Shown here: positions 1 to 8,315 of the stretch, piece after piece
How positions within the stretch are numbered: the stretch's first letter is position 1
Layout of the letters: every line of letters starts with the position of its first letter
From: Pseudobdellovibrionaceae bacterium
GTDB lineage: Bacteria; Bdellovibrionota; Bdellovibrionia; Bdellovibrionales; Bdellovibrionaceae
Assembly (NCBI GenBank): GCA_016785955.1
Contig: JAEUWH010000007.1
Location: 40,817-104,816, forward strand
Reading direction: 5' to 3'
DNA: 64,000 nucleotides
The notes under the pieces: generated by a model
Seen by the model: the letters and a program-made list of their open reading frames with translations, nothing else
Databases searched by the model: none
What the model was told of the DNA's origin: nothing
Position numbers and translations under genes: made by a program

Positions 1-11
1 AGCGGGATCTC

Positions 12-1694
12 ATGAATAGAATCGAAGAGTTAAAGAGTGATTTAGATAAGCATTTTAATACCAATCAATATCGTTTCCTCCATGCCGTGGGAGATGATGT
101 TTTAGAGATTCCCAAAGACGACGTGGCGGCGATTCTTCGTCATTTAAAGTTAAATCAAAAATTCGATTTTTTGATGGATGTATGTGGTGCGGATTATCCT
201 GATCGTGAAAAACGTTTTGATGTGGTGTATTCGTTGTTTTCGTCTCGAGATGGTCGACGTTTGCGTGTAAAAACTCAGGTGGCCGAAGGTGAGCACGTCG
301 AGACGGCGACTAAGCTTTGGAAGGGTGCCGACTGGTTCGAGCGTGAAGCCTATGATATGTTTGGCATTCGGTTTCAAGGTCATCCCAATTTGCGAAAAAT
401 TTTAACGCATCACCAATTCCAAGGTCATCCGCTGCGAAAAGACTACGAAGCGGATCGTCAGCAGCATTGTACGGACGTATTGCCCGTGCATTTTGATAAT
501 GAGGGTGATGTTCGTGGTGACGTGCTGAATGAAAATTTAGTGCCTCTTAATATTGGTCCGTCGCACCCGGCAATGCATGGAACTTTGCGTGTGATGGCCG
601 AGCTGGACGGCGAGACGATTGTTCGGGCTAATTGCGAGATTGGTTTTTTACATCGTTGCTTTGAAAAAATGGCTGAGACTCATCCGTACAATCAAGTTAT
701 TCCGTACACGGATCGTTTGAATTACTGTTCGGCGCCAATGAACAATGTTGGGTATTGCAAAGCGGTCGAGCGTTTACTGGGTGTCGAGGTGCCGCCGAAA
801 GCACAAGCCATGCGGGTGATTCTGTGCGAGCTGTCTCGGGTCATTGATCATATCATTGCTGTAGGTACGGGCGGTGTGGATTTAGGAGCCTTAACGGCTT
901 TCTTTCACTTGTTCACGTATCGTGAAAAAGTGTACACGTTGTTTGAGCGTCTTTGTGGCGCACGGCTAACGGTCTCTATGACTCGTATTGGTGGTATGGC
1001 TCAAGATGCGCCAGACGGTTGGTTTGACGAGGTCATGGCATTTTGTAAAGAAATGCGTGCGGGCGTGGATGAAATTTCTCGCTTAATGATCGACAACAAA
1101 ATTTTTATCAAACGAACGCAAGGTGTTTCGCCGGTTACAGCCGCCGAAGCCATCAGCTGGGGATACACAGGGCCTCTTTTGCGTGCGTGCGGTGTGAATT
1201 TGGATTTACGTAAGACATCGCCTTACTATGGTTATGACGGTTTAAATTTTGACGTGCCGGTGGGAACGAATGGCGATATTTATGATCGTTATTTAGTTCG
1301 TATCGAAGAAATGCGTCAGAGTATTCGTATTATTGAACAAGTTTGCAAAAATGTCCCCGGGGGGGATTTCACAATTCGTGACAAAGGCATCGTGCTTCCC
1401 GAAAAGAAAGATGTTTATGGAAACATTGAAGGCTTGATGAATCACTTCATGCTTGTGATCAAGGGCTTACGTCCACCTGTAGGTGAGGTCTATGATGCGA
1501 CAGAGGCTGCCAATGGAGAGCTTGGTTTTTATTTAGTCAGTGATGGTTCGGCGAATCCATATCGTTTAAAAGTTCGTCCGCCGTGTTTTGCGATTTATCA
1601 GTCGTTTCCGAGTGTGGTGAAGGGGACGATGTTAGCCGACGCGATTGCGACGGTGGCCAGCATGAACGTTATCGCCGGCGAGTTAGACCGCTAG
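12..1694 (+). CDS. nuoCD: NADH-quinone oxidoreductase subunit C/D (fused)
   Basis: Peripheral-arm subunit of complex I, at the quinone-binding junction with the membrane. Residues about 1-150 are NuoC-like (EREAYDMFGI near residue 110), and about 175-560 are the NuoD 49-kDa domain (NIGPSHPAMHGTLR, MTRIGG, C-terminal GELDR). At 560 aa it is about the length of other NuoCD fusions. The ATG follows a GGGA-type ribosome site; the promoter and probably nuoA/nuoB lie left of the window. nuoE starts 19 bp downstream, so this is the first visible gene of a nuoCD-E-F-G-I operon. The fusion is continuous, with no frameshift at the junction. Confidence 0.97.
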   Translation: MNRIEELKSDLDKHFNTNQYRFLHAVGDDVLEIPKDDVAAILRHLKLNQKFDFLMDVCGADYPDREKRFDVVYSLFSSRDGRRLRVKTQVAEGEHVETATKLWKGADWFEREAYDMFGIRFQGHPNLRKILTHHQFQGHPLRKDYEADRQQHCTDVLPVHFDNEGDVRGDVLNENLVPLNIGPSHPAMHGTLRVMAELDGETIVRANCEIGFLHRCFEKMAETHPYNQVIPYTDRLNYCSAPMNNVGYCKAVERLLGVEVPPKAQAMRVILCELSRVIDHIIAVGTGGVDLGALTAFFHLFTYREKVYTLFERLCGARLTVSMTRIGGMAQDAPDGWFDEVMAFCKEMRAGVDEISRLMIDNKIFIKRTQGVSPVTAAEAISWGYTGPLLRACGVNLDLRKTSPYYGYDGLNFDVPVGTNGDIYDRYLVRIEEMRQSIRIIEQVCKNVPGGDFTIRDKGIVLPEKKDVYGNIEGLMNHFMLVIKGLRPPVGEVYDATEAANGELGFYLVSDGSANPYRLKVRPPCFAIYQSFPSVVKGTMLADAIATVASMNVIAGELDR

Positions 1695-1713
1695 AATTGA
1701 AGGAGACAGGATC

Positions 1714-2208
1714 ATGTTAGAAACGAATAAGACTCAATTTCAGTTGTCTGCCGAAGGTTTAGCCGAGGTGAAGAAGGAGCTGGGTCGCTATGAAACAAAA
1801 GAGTCGGCGATCATTCCAGCTTTGTACGTGGCGCAAAAAGAAAACAAAGGTTTTATTTCCACGGATGTCATTCATCATCTGAGTCAGGTGATGGCTATTC
1901 CCGTCAGTAAAATCAATGAAGTATTCAAATTCTATACGATGTTTAATCAAGCCCCAGTCGGAAAGCATCACGTTCAGGTGTGTACAAATATTTCGTGTGC
2001 GCTTGAAGGTGGTCGTGAACTGACGAGCCACATTTGTCATGAGTTGGGCGTAAAACTGGGGCAAGTCACAACGGACGGGCGATTTTCAGTTTCGCGTGTG
2101 GAGTGTCTGGGTTCGTGTGGTACGGCGCCGATGATGCAAGTGAATGATAAGTATTACGAAAGTTTAACTCCAGAATCAGCGATGAATATTCTTAGAGGGA
2201 TGAAATAA
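1714..2208 (+). CDS. nuoE: NADH-quinone oxidoreductase subunit E
   Basis: 24-kDa-type subunit of the NADH dehydrogenase module, with a thioredoxin-like fold carrying one [2Fe-2S] cluster. The ligand motifs are visible as CTNISC and CLGSCGTAP in the second half of a 164-aa protein, the usual family length. A GGAGA ribosome site precedes the ATG. Its last base is the first base of nuoF, which implies translational coupling. Confidence 0.96.
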   Translation: MLETNKTQFQLSAEGLAEVKKELGRYETKESAIIPALYVAQKENKGFISTDVIHHLSQVMAIPVSKINEVFKFYTMFNQAPVGKHHVQVCTNISCALEGGRELTSHICHELGVKLGQVTTDGRFSVSRVECLGSCGTAPMMQVNDKYYESLTPESAMNILRGMK

Positions 2209-3497
2209 TGGAAACAAAGTTATTATCCGAATTTTACCATTTGGATGAGTTTCGCTATTTAGATGGTTATAAAAAACATGGTGGCTACGTAAATCTGGCC
2301 AAAGCTTTGAATATGCCACCCCAGCAAATCATTGATGACGTGAAAGCCAGTGGTTTGCGAGGCCGTGGTGGCGCCGGTTTTTCGACAGGAATGAAGTGGA
2401 GTTTCTTGCCTAAGAATAATGAGCCTCGTTATTTGGTGTGTAACGCGGATGAAGGCGAGCCGGGTACATTCAAAGATCGCTTGATGATGGAGCGTGCTCC
2501 TCATCAGTTGATCGAGGGTATGATTATTTCGGCATTTGCGGTGGGATCAAAGAAAAGTTACATCTATGTCCGTGGAGAATATTACTTCCCCGTCGAAGTT
2601 TTAGAGCAAGCTATTCAAGAAGCCTACAAGGCCGGTTATCTGGGAAAAAATATTTTAGGTTCTGGTTTTGATCACGATATGGATGTGTACCGCGGAGCAG
2701 GTGCGTATATCTGCGGTGAAGAAACGGGTTTGATTTCGTCTTTGGAAGGTCAAAAAGGTCAGCCCAAGCTAAAGCCTCCCTTTCCGGCTGTTAAAGGTTA
2801 TTTGCAGAAACCAACGATCGTAAATAATGTGGAAACTTTGGCCGCCGTAAAATACATTATTCGTGATGGGGCTGCGGCTTACAAAAAGTTTGGTACGGAA
2901 AAATCACCGGGAACAAAATTATTCTCATTAAGTGGTAACGTTCGTAAACCGGGGAACTATGAAGTGAATCTGGGGTACTCGTTGAATGATTTGATCAACA
3001 ATGAAGGCGGCGGAATGAAGCCGGGTCGCAAGTTGAAAGCTGTTATTCCAGGTGGTTCATCCGCGCCGGTGTTAACGGCTGAAGAGGCGATGAAAGCCAC
3101 TTTGGATTACGAATGTCTAGCGCAGATGGGAACGATGTTAGGTTCGGGAGCGGTGATCGTGATCGATGACTCGCAATGTATGGTGGATATGTTGGGTGTG
3201 TTGATGCACTTCTATCATCATGAATCATGTGGCCAATGCACTCCGTGCCGTGAAGGAACGGGTTGGTTGAATAAAATCGTGCATTCGATTTTGGAAGGCA
3301 AAGGTCGTTTGCAAGATATCGATTTATTGGTGAAAGTGGCTGACAATATGAAAGGTCGCACGATTTGTGCGCTTTCTGATGCGGCGGCATTACCAGTATT
3401 GAGTTTCGTAACTAAATTTAGAGATGAATTTGAATTTTATGTTCGTGAAGGTCGTTCAAAAGTGAGAGGAAACTTCTATGCCCAAATGCACCATTAA
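2208..3497 (+). CDS. nuoF: NADH-quinone oxidoreductase subunit F (NADH/FMN binding)
   Basis: 51-kDa subunit, the entry site for NADH electrons. Residues about 50-60 hold the glycine-rich RGRGGAGF loop (NADH/FMN), GAGAYICGEETGL follows near residue 165, and the C-terminal ESCGQCTPCREGT plus a later Cys bind the [4Fe-4S] cluster. Length 429 aa is normal. It overlaps nuoE by one base and nuoG by 20 bases in another frame. It acts on the cytoplasmic side with NuoE and NuoG. Confidence 0.97.
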   Translation: METKLLSEFYHLDEFRYLDGYKKHGGYVNLAKALNMPPQQIIDDVKASGLRGRGGAGFSTGMKWSFLPKNNEPRYLVCNADEGEPGTFKDRLMMERAPHQLIEGMIISAFAVGSKKSYIYVRGEYYFPVEVLEQAIQEAYKAGYLGKNILGSGFDHDMDVYRGAGAYICGEETGLISSLEGQKGQPKLKPPFPAVKGYLQKPTIVNNVETLAAVKYIIRDGAAAYKKFGTEKSPGTKLFSLSGNVRKPGNYEVNLGYSLNDLINNEGGGMKPGRKLKAVIPGGSSAPVLTAEEAMKATLDYECLAQMGTMLGSGAVIVIDDSQCMVDMLGVLMHFYHHESCGQCTPCREGTGWLNKIVHSILEGKGRLQDIDLLVKVADNMKGRTICALSDAAALPVLSFVTKFRDEFEFYVREGRSKVRGNFYAQMHH

Positions 3498-5064
3498 TGG
3501 AAAAGAAGTCGAAGTAAAAGAGGGACAAACAATCATGGAGGCTTTCTATAAAACAGAAGAGCCGATTGCCCATTATTGTTATCACCCAGGTCTGAGTGTG
3601 GCCGGGGTTTGCCGTTTATGTATTTGTGATATCGAGGGCAATCCTCGTCCACAAATTGCGTGTAACACGGTTGTAACGGAAGGAATGAAAGTTTCTAATA
3701 AGTCCGAAAAAATTAAAGATGGCGTGAAATGGGTGTTAGATTTCCATTTGATTAACCATCCTTTGGATTGTCCAATTTGTGATCAAGCCGGTGAGTGTGG
3801 ACTGCAAGAGCAGTACATGGAATTTGGCAAGTACGATCCCGAAATGGCCGAGCACAAAGTGAAAAAACACAAGGTGGTTGATTTAGGACCCACTGTTGTT
3901 TTGGACTCTGAACGTTGTATCTTGTGCTCTCGTTGTGTTCGCTTTACAGACGAAGTTTCTAAAACATCAGAATTAGGAATTTTTAATCGTGGTGATCGTT
4001 CTGAAATTGGCACGGTGGAAGGTAAATCGTTAGACAATAAGTATTCTTTAAATACGGTGGATATATGCCCGGTGGGTGCGTTGACGTCCAAAGACTTCCG
4101 TTTCCGCCAGCGCGTTTGGTATCTAAAGGATTCCGAGACTGTGTGTAATGGATGTTCGACGGGCTGTAATGTAAAAGTATATTTCAATAAAGAAGGCTTT
4201 TTTCGCGTGAAGCCGGTCTACAATGAAAAAGTAAATGGTCATTGGATGTGCGATGAAGGTCGTGACATTTACAAGTTTCTGAATAAGGAAAGCCGCTTTA
4301 CAAAAGGTATTGCTCGCGAAAAAGGCGTGCAGCAGGAAATGGCTCCGGGAGCGCTAGCTAAAGAGTTGGCTCAAGAGATAAAATCGAAAAAGGACCATGT
4401 TGCGGCGGTATTAACAGGCCAGTACACAGTTGAAGAGTACGAGTCTTTAGTCAGCACTCTGGTGAAAGAACTTCAGATTACAAAGATCTTTCATTGGGTG
4501 AACAACAAAGAGTCTTTTAATTCATTTGATGGTTTGCTACTTCGTGGTGACAAAAATCCAAACACTAAAGGTTTGTTAAATATTCTTGAGAAATATCAAA
4601 TCAAAGGTGTTTGGGGCGATTTGGAAAGTGGAATTAAAAACAAATCTATCAAAACATTGATTGTTGCGGGACCGGAAAATAAAGCGGTGTTTGATAATTT
4701 AGAAAATCATATCAAATTATTCTCTCAGGTGGATCATTTAGTTTGGTTGGGGGCGGCAAAAGTGGACTCGTTATTGAGCCTTACGAATAAAATTTCGATC
4801 GTGCCGTTAAAAACGTTCGTTGAAAAAGAAGGAACATTCATCAATGCCAACGGTATTGAACAAAAATTTAAGCGGGCAACGACCGTAGTTCATGAGGCTT
4901 TGACTTTGACAGAAGCAGCGATTTTGTTATCTGGTAAAAACCTAACTTTACCGACGGCACAGATGGATCGTCCGGCATTTTTAGAAAACAAACGTCGTCA
5001 TGATCAGGTTATGTTGGAGAATAGAAAGAAAAACGAATTCGTTTTTAAACGAGGTTCCTTATGA
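3478..5064 (+). CDS. nuoG: NADH-quinone oxidoreductase subunit G, short form
   Basis: Iron-sulfur subunit. The N-terminal ferredoxin domain has HYCYHPGLSVAGVCRLC; the His/Cys cluster motif HPLDCPICDQAGECGLQ, CILCSRCVRF, CPVGAL and the CNGCSTGC...CDEGRD cluster follow. At 528 aa it is much shorter than the roughly 900-aa E. coli protein: the molybdopterin-like C-terminal domain is reduced, as in several other lineages, so this is not necessarily a truncation. The start lies inside the nuoF end, behind AGAGGAAAC, and the stop overlaps the nuoI start (ATGA). Confidence 0.95.
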   Translation: MPKCTINGKEVEVKEGQTIMEAFYKTEEPIAHYCYHPGLSVAGVCRLCICDIEGNPRPQIACNTVVTEGMKVSNKSEKIKDGVKWVLDFHLINHPLDCPICDQAGECGLQEQYMEFGKYDPEMAEHKVKKHKVVDLGPTVVLDSERCILCSRCVRFTDEVSKTSELGIFNRGDRSEIGTVEGKSLDNKYSLNTVDICPVGALTSKDFRFRQRVWYLKDSETVCNGCSTGCNVKVYFNKEGFFRVKPVYNEKVNGHWMCDEGRDIYKFLNKESRFTKGIAREKGVQQEMAPGALAKELAQEIKSKKDHVAAVLTGQYTVEEYESLVSTLVKELQITKIFHWVNNKESFNSFDGLLLRGDKNPNTKGLLNILEKYQIKGVWGDLESGIKNKSIKTLIVAGPENKAVFDNLENHIKLFSQVDHLVWLGAAKVDSLLSLTNKISIVPLKTFVEKEGTFINANGIEQKFKRATTVVHEALTLTEAAILLSGKNLTLPTAQMDRPAFLENKRRHDQVMLENRKKNEFVFKRGSL

Positions 5065-5585
5065 GCGTTGTTCAAAAAGCAGGACAAAAAAGTAAGTGGT
5101 ACTTGCCAGGGATTATTGGTGGCTTAGGGATCACGCTGACCCATATGTTGAAGAATATAGTTTCTAAAAAACAAATGATGACATTGAATTACCCTGAGGA
5201 AAAGTATGAATACAGTTCTCGGTTTAAGGGAAATCATGTATTGACCGTCAAAAAAGACGGTAACATTCGTTGTACGGCTTGTATGTTGTGTGCGACGAAT
5301 TGTCCTGCTGATTGCATCAAGATCACGGCCAGTGAGAACGCAGACCCTAAGGTTGAAAAATATCCAATCAGTTATGAGATTGATATTCTTCGTTGTGTGT
5401 TTTGCGGTTTTTGTGAAGAGGCATGTCCGGTCGATGCGATCCGTTTGGGACCAGAGTGGCAGACGCCAGGCCTCAGTGGGGCAAACTTTGTATATGACAT
5501 TAATCATCTTGCGTATCGTCCATCGCTTAAAGGTGGAATTCAGTCGCATGTGGATGACGAAGAACGCCACAAAGAGGGGATTTAA
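5061..5585 (+). CDS. nuoI: NADH-quinone oxidoreductase subunit I (8Fe ferredoxin)
   Basis: TYKY-type subunit with two [4Fe-4S] clusters that carries electrons toward the quinone site. The motifs CTACMLCATNCPADC and CVFCGFCEEACPVD are intact, and the N-terminal 50 residues form the expected membrane-associated helix region. Its ATG overlaps the nuoG stop by 4 bp. nuoH normally sits between nuoG and nuoI in many genomes but is absent here, and no further nuo gene follows. Confidence 0.96.
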   Translation: MSVVQKAGQKSKWYLPGIIGGLGITLTHMLKNIVSKKQMMTLNYPEEKYEYSSRFKGNHVLTVKKDGNIRCTACMLCATNCPADCIKITASENADPKVEKYPISYEIDILRCVFCGFCEEACPVDAIRLGPEWQTPGLSGANFVYDINHLAYRPSLKGGIQSHVDDEERHKEGI

Positions 5586-5651
5586 AGTTTCAAGGCGACA
5601 ATTTAGCGGTCGATAAATTCGATACGAGGAATAGTTGTCACAAAGAACACT

Positions 5652-5679
5652 TTGCTTGGCCAGCGGGCCTCTTTAAAAT
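5652..5679 (+). promoter_or_regulatory. candidate sigma-70-type promoter for the DMT gene
   Basis: TTGCTT, a 16-bp spacer and TAAAAT lie about 70 bp upstream of the transporter start, in the gap after nuoI. The match is by eye to the general -35/-10 consensus; no terminator hairpin is obvious between nuoI and this site. Confidence 0.3.
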
Positions 5680-5746
5680 ATATAGTTGGTGCAAAAGTTC
5701 CCCCAATTCGACATACTTAGTGTGTTGTGATTTGGGGGATTTTTTT

Positions 5747-6640
5747 TTGAGTTCGTTGCGCAGTTCTGAGTTTTCCGTTGGTGTTCTGTTTATTTTGCTA
5801 GCGGGAATTTGTTTTGGAAGTCTTGGGATTTTTGGCAAATTATTTATTTCTACGGGCCTTGATGTCGGCCATGTTTTATCTATTCGATTCTTGTTTGCGG
5901 CTGCTTTGTTGGGAATGTTTTTTATCGGTTTGAAAGTGTTTAAGGGTATTAATTTGTTTGTCGTTTCAAAGCGGCAATTTTTGACCTGTCTATTGTTAGG
6001 GGTTTTGGGATACGCCGTTTTTTCGAGCTTCTATTTTATTTCTTTTCGATATTTAAGTGTTGGCATTAGTGCGATGATTTTGTTTACGTTTCCCATATTT
6101 GTGTTCTTGGGATCTGTTTTATTTTTCAAACACCCCTTTGATAGACGGGTAGTCGTTGCATTGCTGGTGGCTTTGTTTGGTTTGTTTTTACTATTGAAAG
6201 ATGAGTTTGAAGTTAGGAGTGCTTTAGGTGTTTATGCTGGAATGGCGGCCGCAATGAGCTATTCGGCTTATGTAATACTATCGGATCGTTATCAGAAAAA
6301 TATTCATCCTCTGACTTCTAGCTTTTACGTTATGCTATCGGCAGGAATAACCTTAGCATTGATTTATCAGCCAAATTTTGATCATTTCTTTGGGCAAAAT
6401 TTTTTAAATATGAAGTTATTTGTTGGGTTAAGTATTATCGGAACGATTGCGCCACTCAGTTTATTTTTGGCGGGATTGCAACGTATTCCGGGGCCACAGG
6501 CCAGTATTTTGGTGATGATCGAGCCAATTACGGCATCGATTCTGGCCTATTTTGTTTTTCATGAGGCGATGTCATTGTGGCAAATGGTTGGGATCGGTTT
6601 AGTGGTTTTGGCTGATGTGATTATCGTTCGCTTGAGGTGA
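5747..6640 (+). CDS. EamA/DMT-family transporter
   Basis: Inner-membrane transporter of the drug/metabolite superfamily, with about ten hydrophobic helices in two EamA repeats. The second half contains AMSYSAYVILSDRY and the C-terminal EPITASILAYFVFHEA signature. The substrate cannot be told from sequence. I chose TTG at 5747 because GGGGGA sits about 8 bases upstream; the longer reading from GTG 5720 puts that ribosome site inside the gene. Length is then 297 aa, normal for the family. It appears monocistronic. Confidence 0.88.
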   Translation: MSSLRSSEFSVGVLFILLAGICFGSLGIFGKLFISTGLDVGHVLSIRFLFAAALLGMFFIGLKVFKGINLFVVSKRQFLTCLLLGVLGYAVFSSFYFISFRYLSVGISAMILFTFPIFVFLGSVLFFKHPFDRRVVVALLVALFGLFLLLKDEFEVRSALGVYAGMAAAMSYSAYVILSDRYQKNIHPLTSSFYVMLSAGITLALIYQPNFDHFFGQNFLNMKLFVGLSIIGTIAPLSLFLAGLQRIPGPQASILVMIEPITASILAYFVFHEAMSLWQMVGIGLVVLADVIIVRLR

Positions 6641-6670
6641 GCGCGTGCTTTTACTTCGACTCGATCAAGG

Positions 6671-6752
6671 ACATTCTAGGTAGCCCATCTGGGCTGATTT
6701 CATTAGCAACCCATCTGTGTCATTACCAACCTATCTAGGCTGATGAGAATGT
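6671..6752. repeat. dispersed TAATGAC repeat, locus 1 (reverse orientation)
   Basis: Two 20-bp tandem units, CATTAGCAACCCATCTGTGT and CATTACCAACCTATCTAGGC (6701-6740), are the reverse complement of the GGTTGGTAATGAC repeat found at three other loci in this window. The block is bounded by a 7-bp inverted repeat, ACATTCT at 6671 and AGAATGT ending at 6752, with a third partial unit (CCCATCTGGGCTGA). It lies in the 277-bp gap between the DMT transporter and the next gene. It resembles a decayed mobile-element end or a small MITE-like element. Confidence 0.75.
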
Positions 6753-6917
6753 AGAATAATAAAAAAATAGAGCAAAAGCACTATCGCCTTAATGTCGGCG
6801 TCTTTTGTTATTCCCAAGCAAAAACTGGGTATTTGTGGATTCTATGGCAGCTAAATCGAATTTAACCTGGTTTCACGCTTCAGGTTTTGGACCTGATTTT
6901 GAACCTCTATAAAGATT

Positions 6918-8234
6918 ATGATGAAGTTAAACATGAGTATACTGAATGTTGCGTTGTTGTTTTTATTAATAGGATTTAAAGGTTTTGCGGCGCCATCAGG
7001 CACCGGTATTTGTTATAAATTCTATCATTGGTCAGAAATATCTCGAATTAAACCGGACGTTATTCGTACCCACGACGTTATCTGGAATCTAGAAAATGAC
7101 CTGATATATAAAGACAATTTAGCGATTCCATCGCGTTGGAAAAGCATGGTTCAGCACACGTCTAATGTACGAGTTCTTCACCATGAAAAAGTTTTTACAC
7201 GTAGAACGGCGAGTGGTGAAAAGTACGATGTTGCTTACTTTGTTTACCAACCACAGTCGGGAAAGTATAAATCTACAATTGTCCTTCAGCATGGCTTTGC
7301 TGAATCTTCAATTTACTTTAAAACACAAATTCGAACTCTGGTTGCAATGGGTTTTCGGGTTATTGCGATGGATGGAGCCAATTCAGGAAATACATTGTTG
7401 TATACATTGCGAAAGTTGCATCGAGCGCTGTTTGCGCCGAGTCCTGTTGAGGATGGGAGAGCCTTAGCCGAGATCTTGCTCGCCGAAATTCCTGCTCACG
7501 AGAAATTTATTGTTTTAGGTCATTCACGTGGATTTTTAGTGACATCGCTGATGCTTTCGACGGGATTGTTCGATAAACAACTGATTCAGCATATCTCTTC
7601 CAATGGCTATGACAGTTGGAAAGTTGACGAGTTGGTCGATCGGCCAATCATGAATCCTTTCCGACTTGTGCCTGTGTTAGACACTATGACCGACTACTGG
7701 ATTGGGCAAATGCGTTCGATGGCCCGTCAAGGTGCTAATCAAATTTCTGACCCCATACTTCGCGATAGAGTGATGAGTCACCAAGGGATGAAATCCCGAG
7801 AAGAACTTGGTGTCGAGTTAGCGGACGAGATTACGCGACGTAAGCTGGTTGAGGCGACGATGGGTATTGCCCGTGGCTTGAAAGGACAAGATCAGGGGCT
7901 TCCTGGTATCGAGACATTGTCGTTGTATGAGACTCACTCGGACTTAAAAAATGTGGACAATGGATTTGGATTTGAAGTGGCTAACAATCCGCTGAAAATC
8001 GGTCATATTTCCGCAGCTGTAAAAGACAGAACGCTGATGGTCTTTGGCGATAAAGATCACTTAGTGTCGATGGAGAGTTCTCGGAAAATCATCGATCAAG
8101 TGGGATTTAAACCAATCGTGTTAGGAAAAGACATTGAGACCGGCGTAGAGGCTACCCACTTTTTGCCAAATGAAAGACCGTTCGAGTTACTTGAGTTGAT
8201 TTTGCAAGCGTACAAAGAAAATCGAGATAAGTGA
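6918..8234 (+). CDS. exported alpha/beta hydrolase
   Basis: Serine hydrolase of the alpha/beta fold, 438 aa, with an N-terminal signal peptide (about residues 1-25, ending GFAAP). The nucleophile elbow GHSRG puts Ser at 203; Asp378 in GDKDH and His414 in ATHFLP complete a plausible triad. QHGFAES near residue 125 is the usual oxyanion-hole HG motif. The substrate (lipid, ester or peptide) is unknown. It is followed 81 bp later by another exported hydrolase-like gene on the same strand. Confidence 0.85.
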   Translation: MMKLNMSILNVALLFLLIGFKGFAAPSGTGICYKFYHWSEISRIKPDVIRTHDVIWNLENDLIYKDNLAIPSRWKSMVQHTSNVRVLHHEKVFTRRTASGEKYDVAYFVYQPQSGKYKSTIVLQHGFAESSIYFKTQIRTLVAMGFRVIAMDGANSGNTLLYTLRKLHRALFAPSPVEDGRALAEILLAEIPAHEKFIVLGHSRGFLVTSLMLSTGLFDKQLIQHISSNGYDSWKVDELVDRPIMNPFRLVPVLDTMTDYWIGQMRSMARQGANQISDPILRDRVMSHQGMKSREELGVELADEITRRKLVEATMGIARGLKGQDQGLPGIETLSLYETHSDLKNVDNGFGFEVANNPLKIGHISAAVKDRTLMVFGDKDHLVSMESSRKIIDQVGFKPIVLGKDIETGVEATHFLPNERPFELLELILQAYKENRDK

Positions 8235-8315
8235 TTCGGCGAGGTCATCTTCCCCTGTGGTCTGTAAGACAGATATTTAGTTGATAAACTTAAGATTTAT
8301 TTTGATCATATAAAT

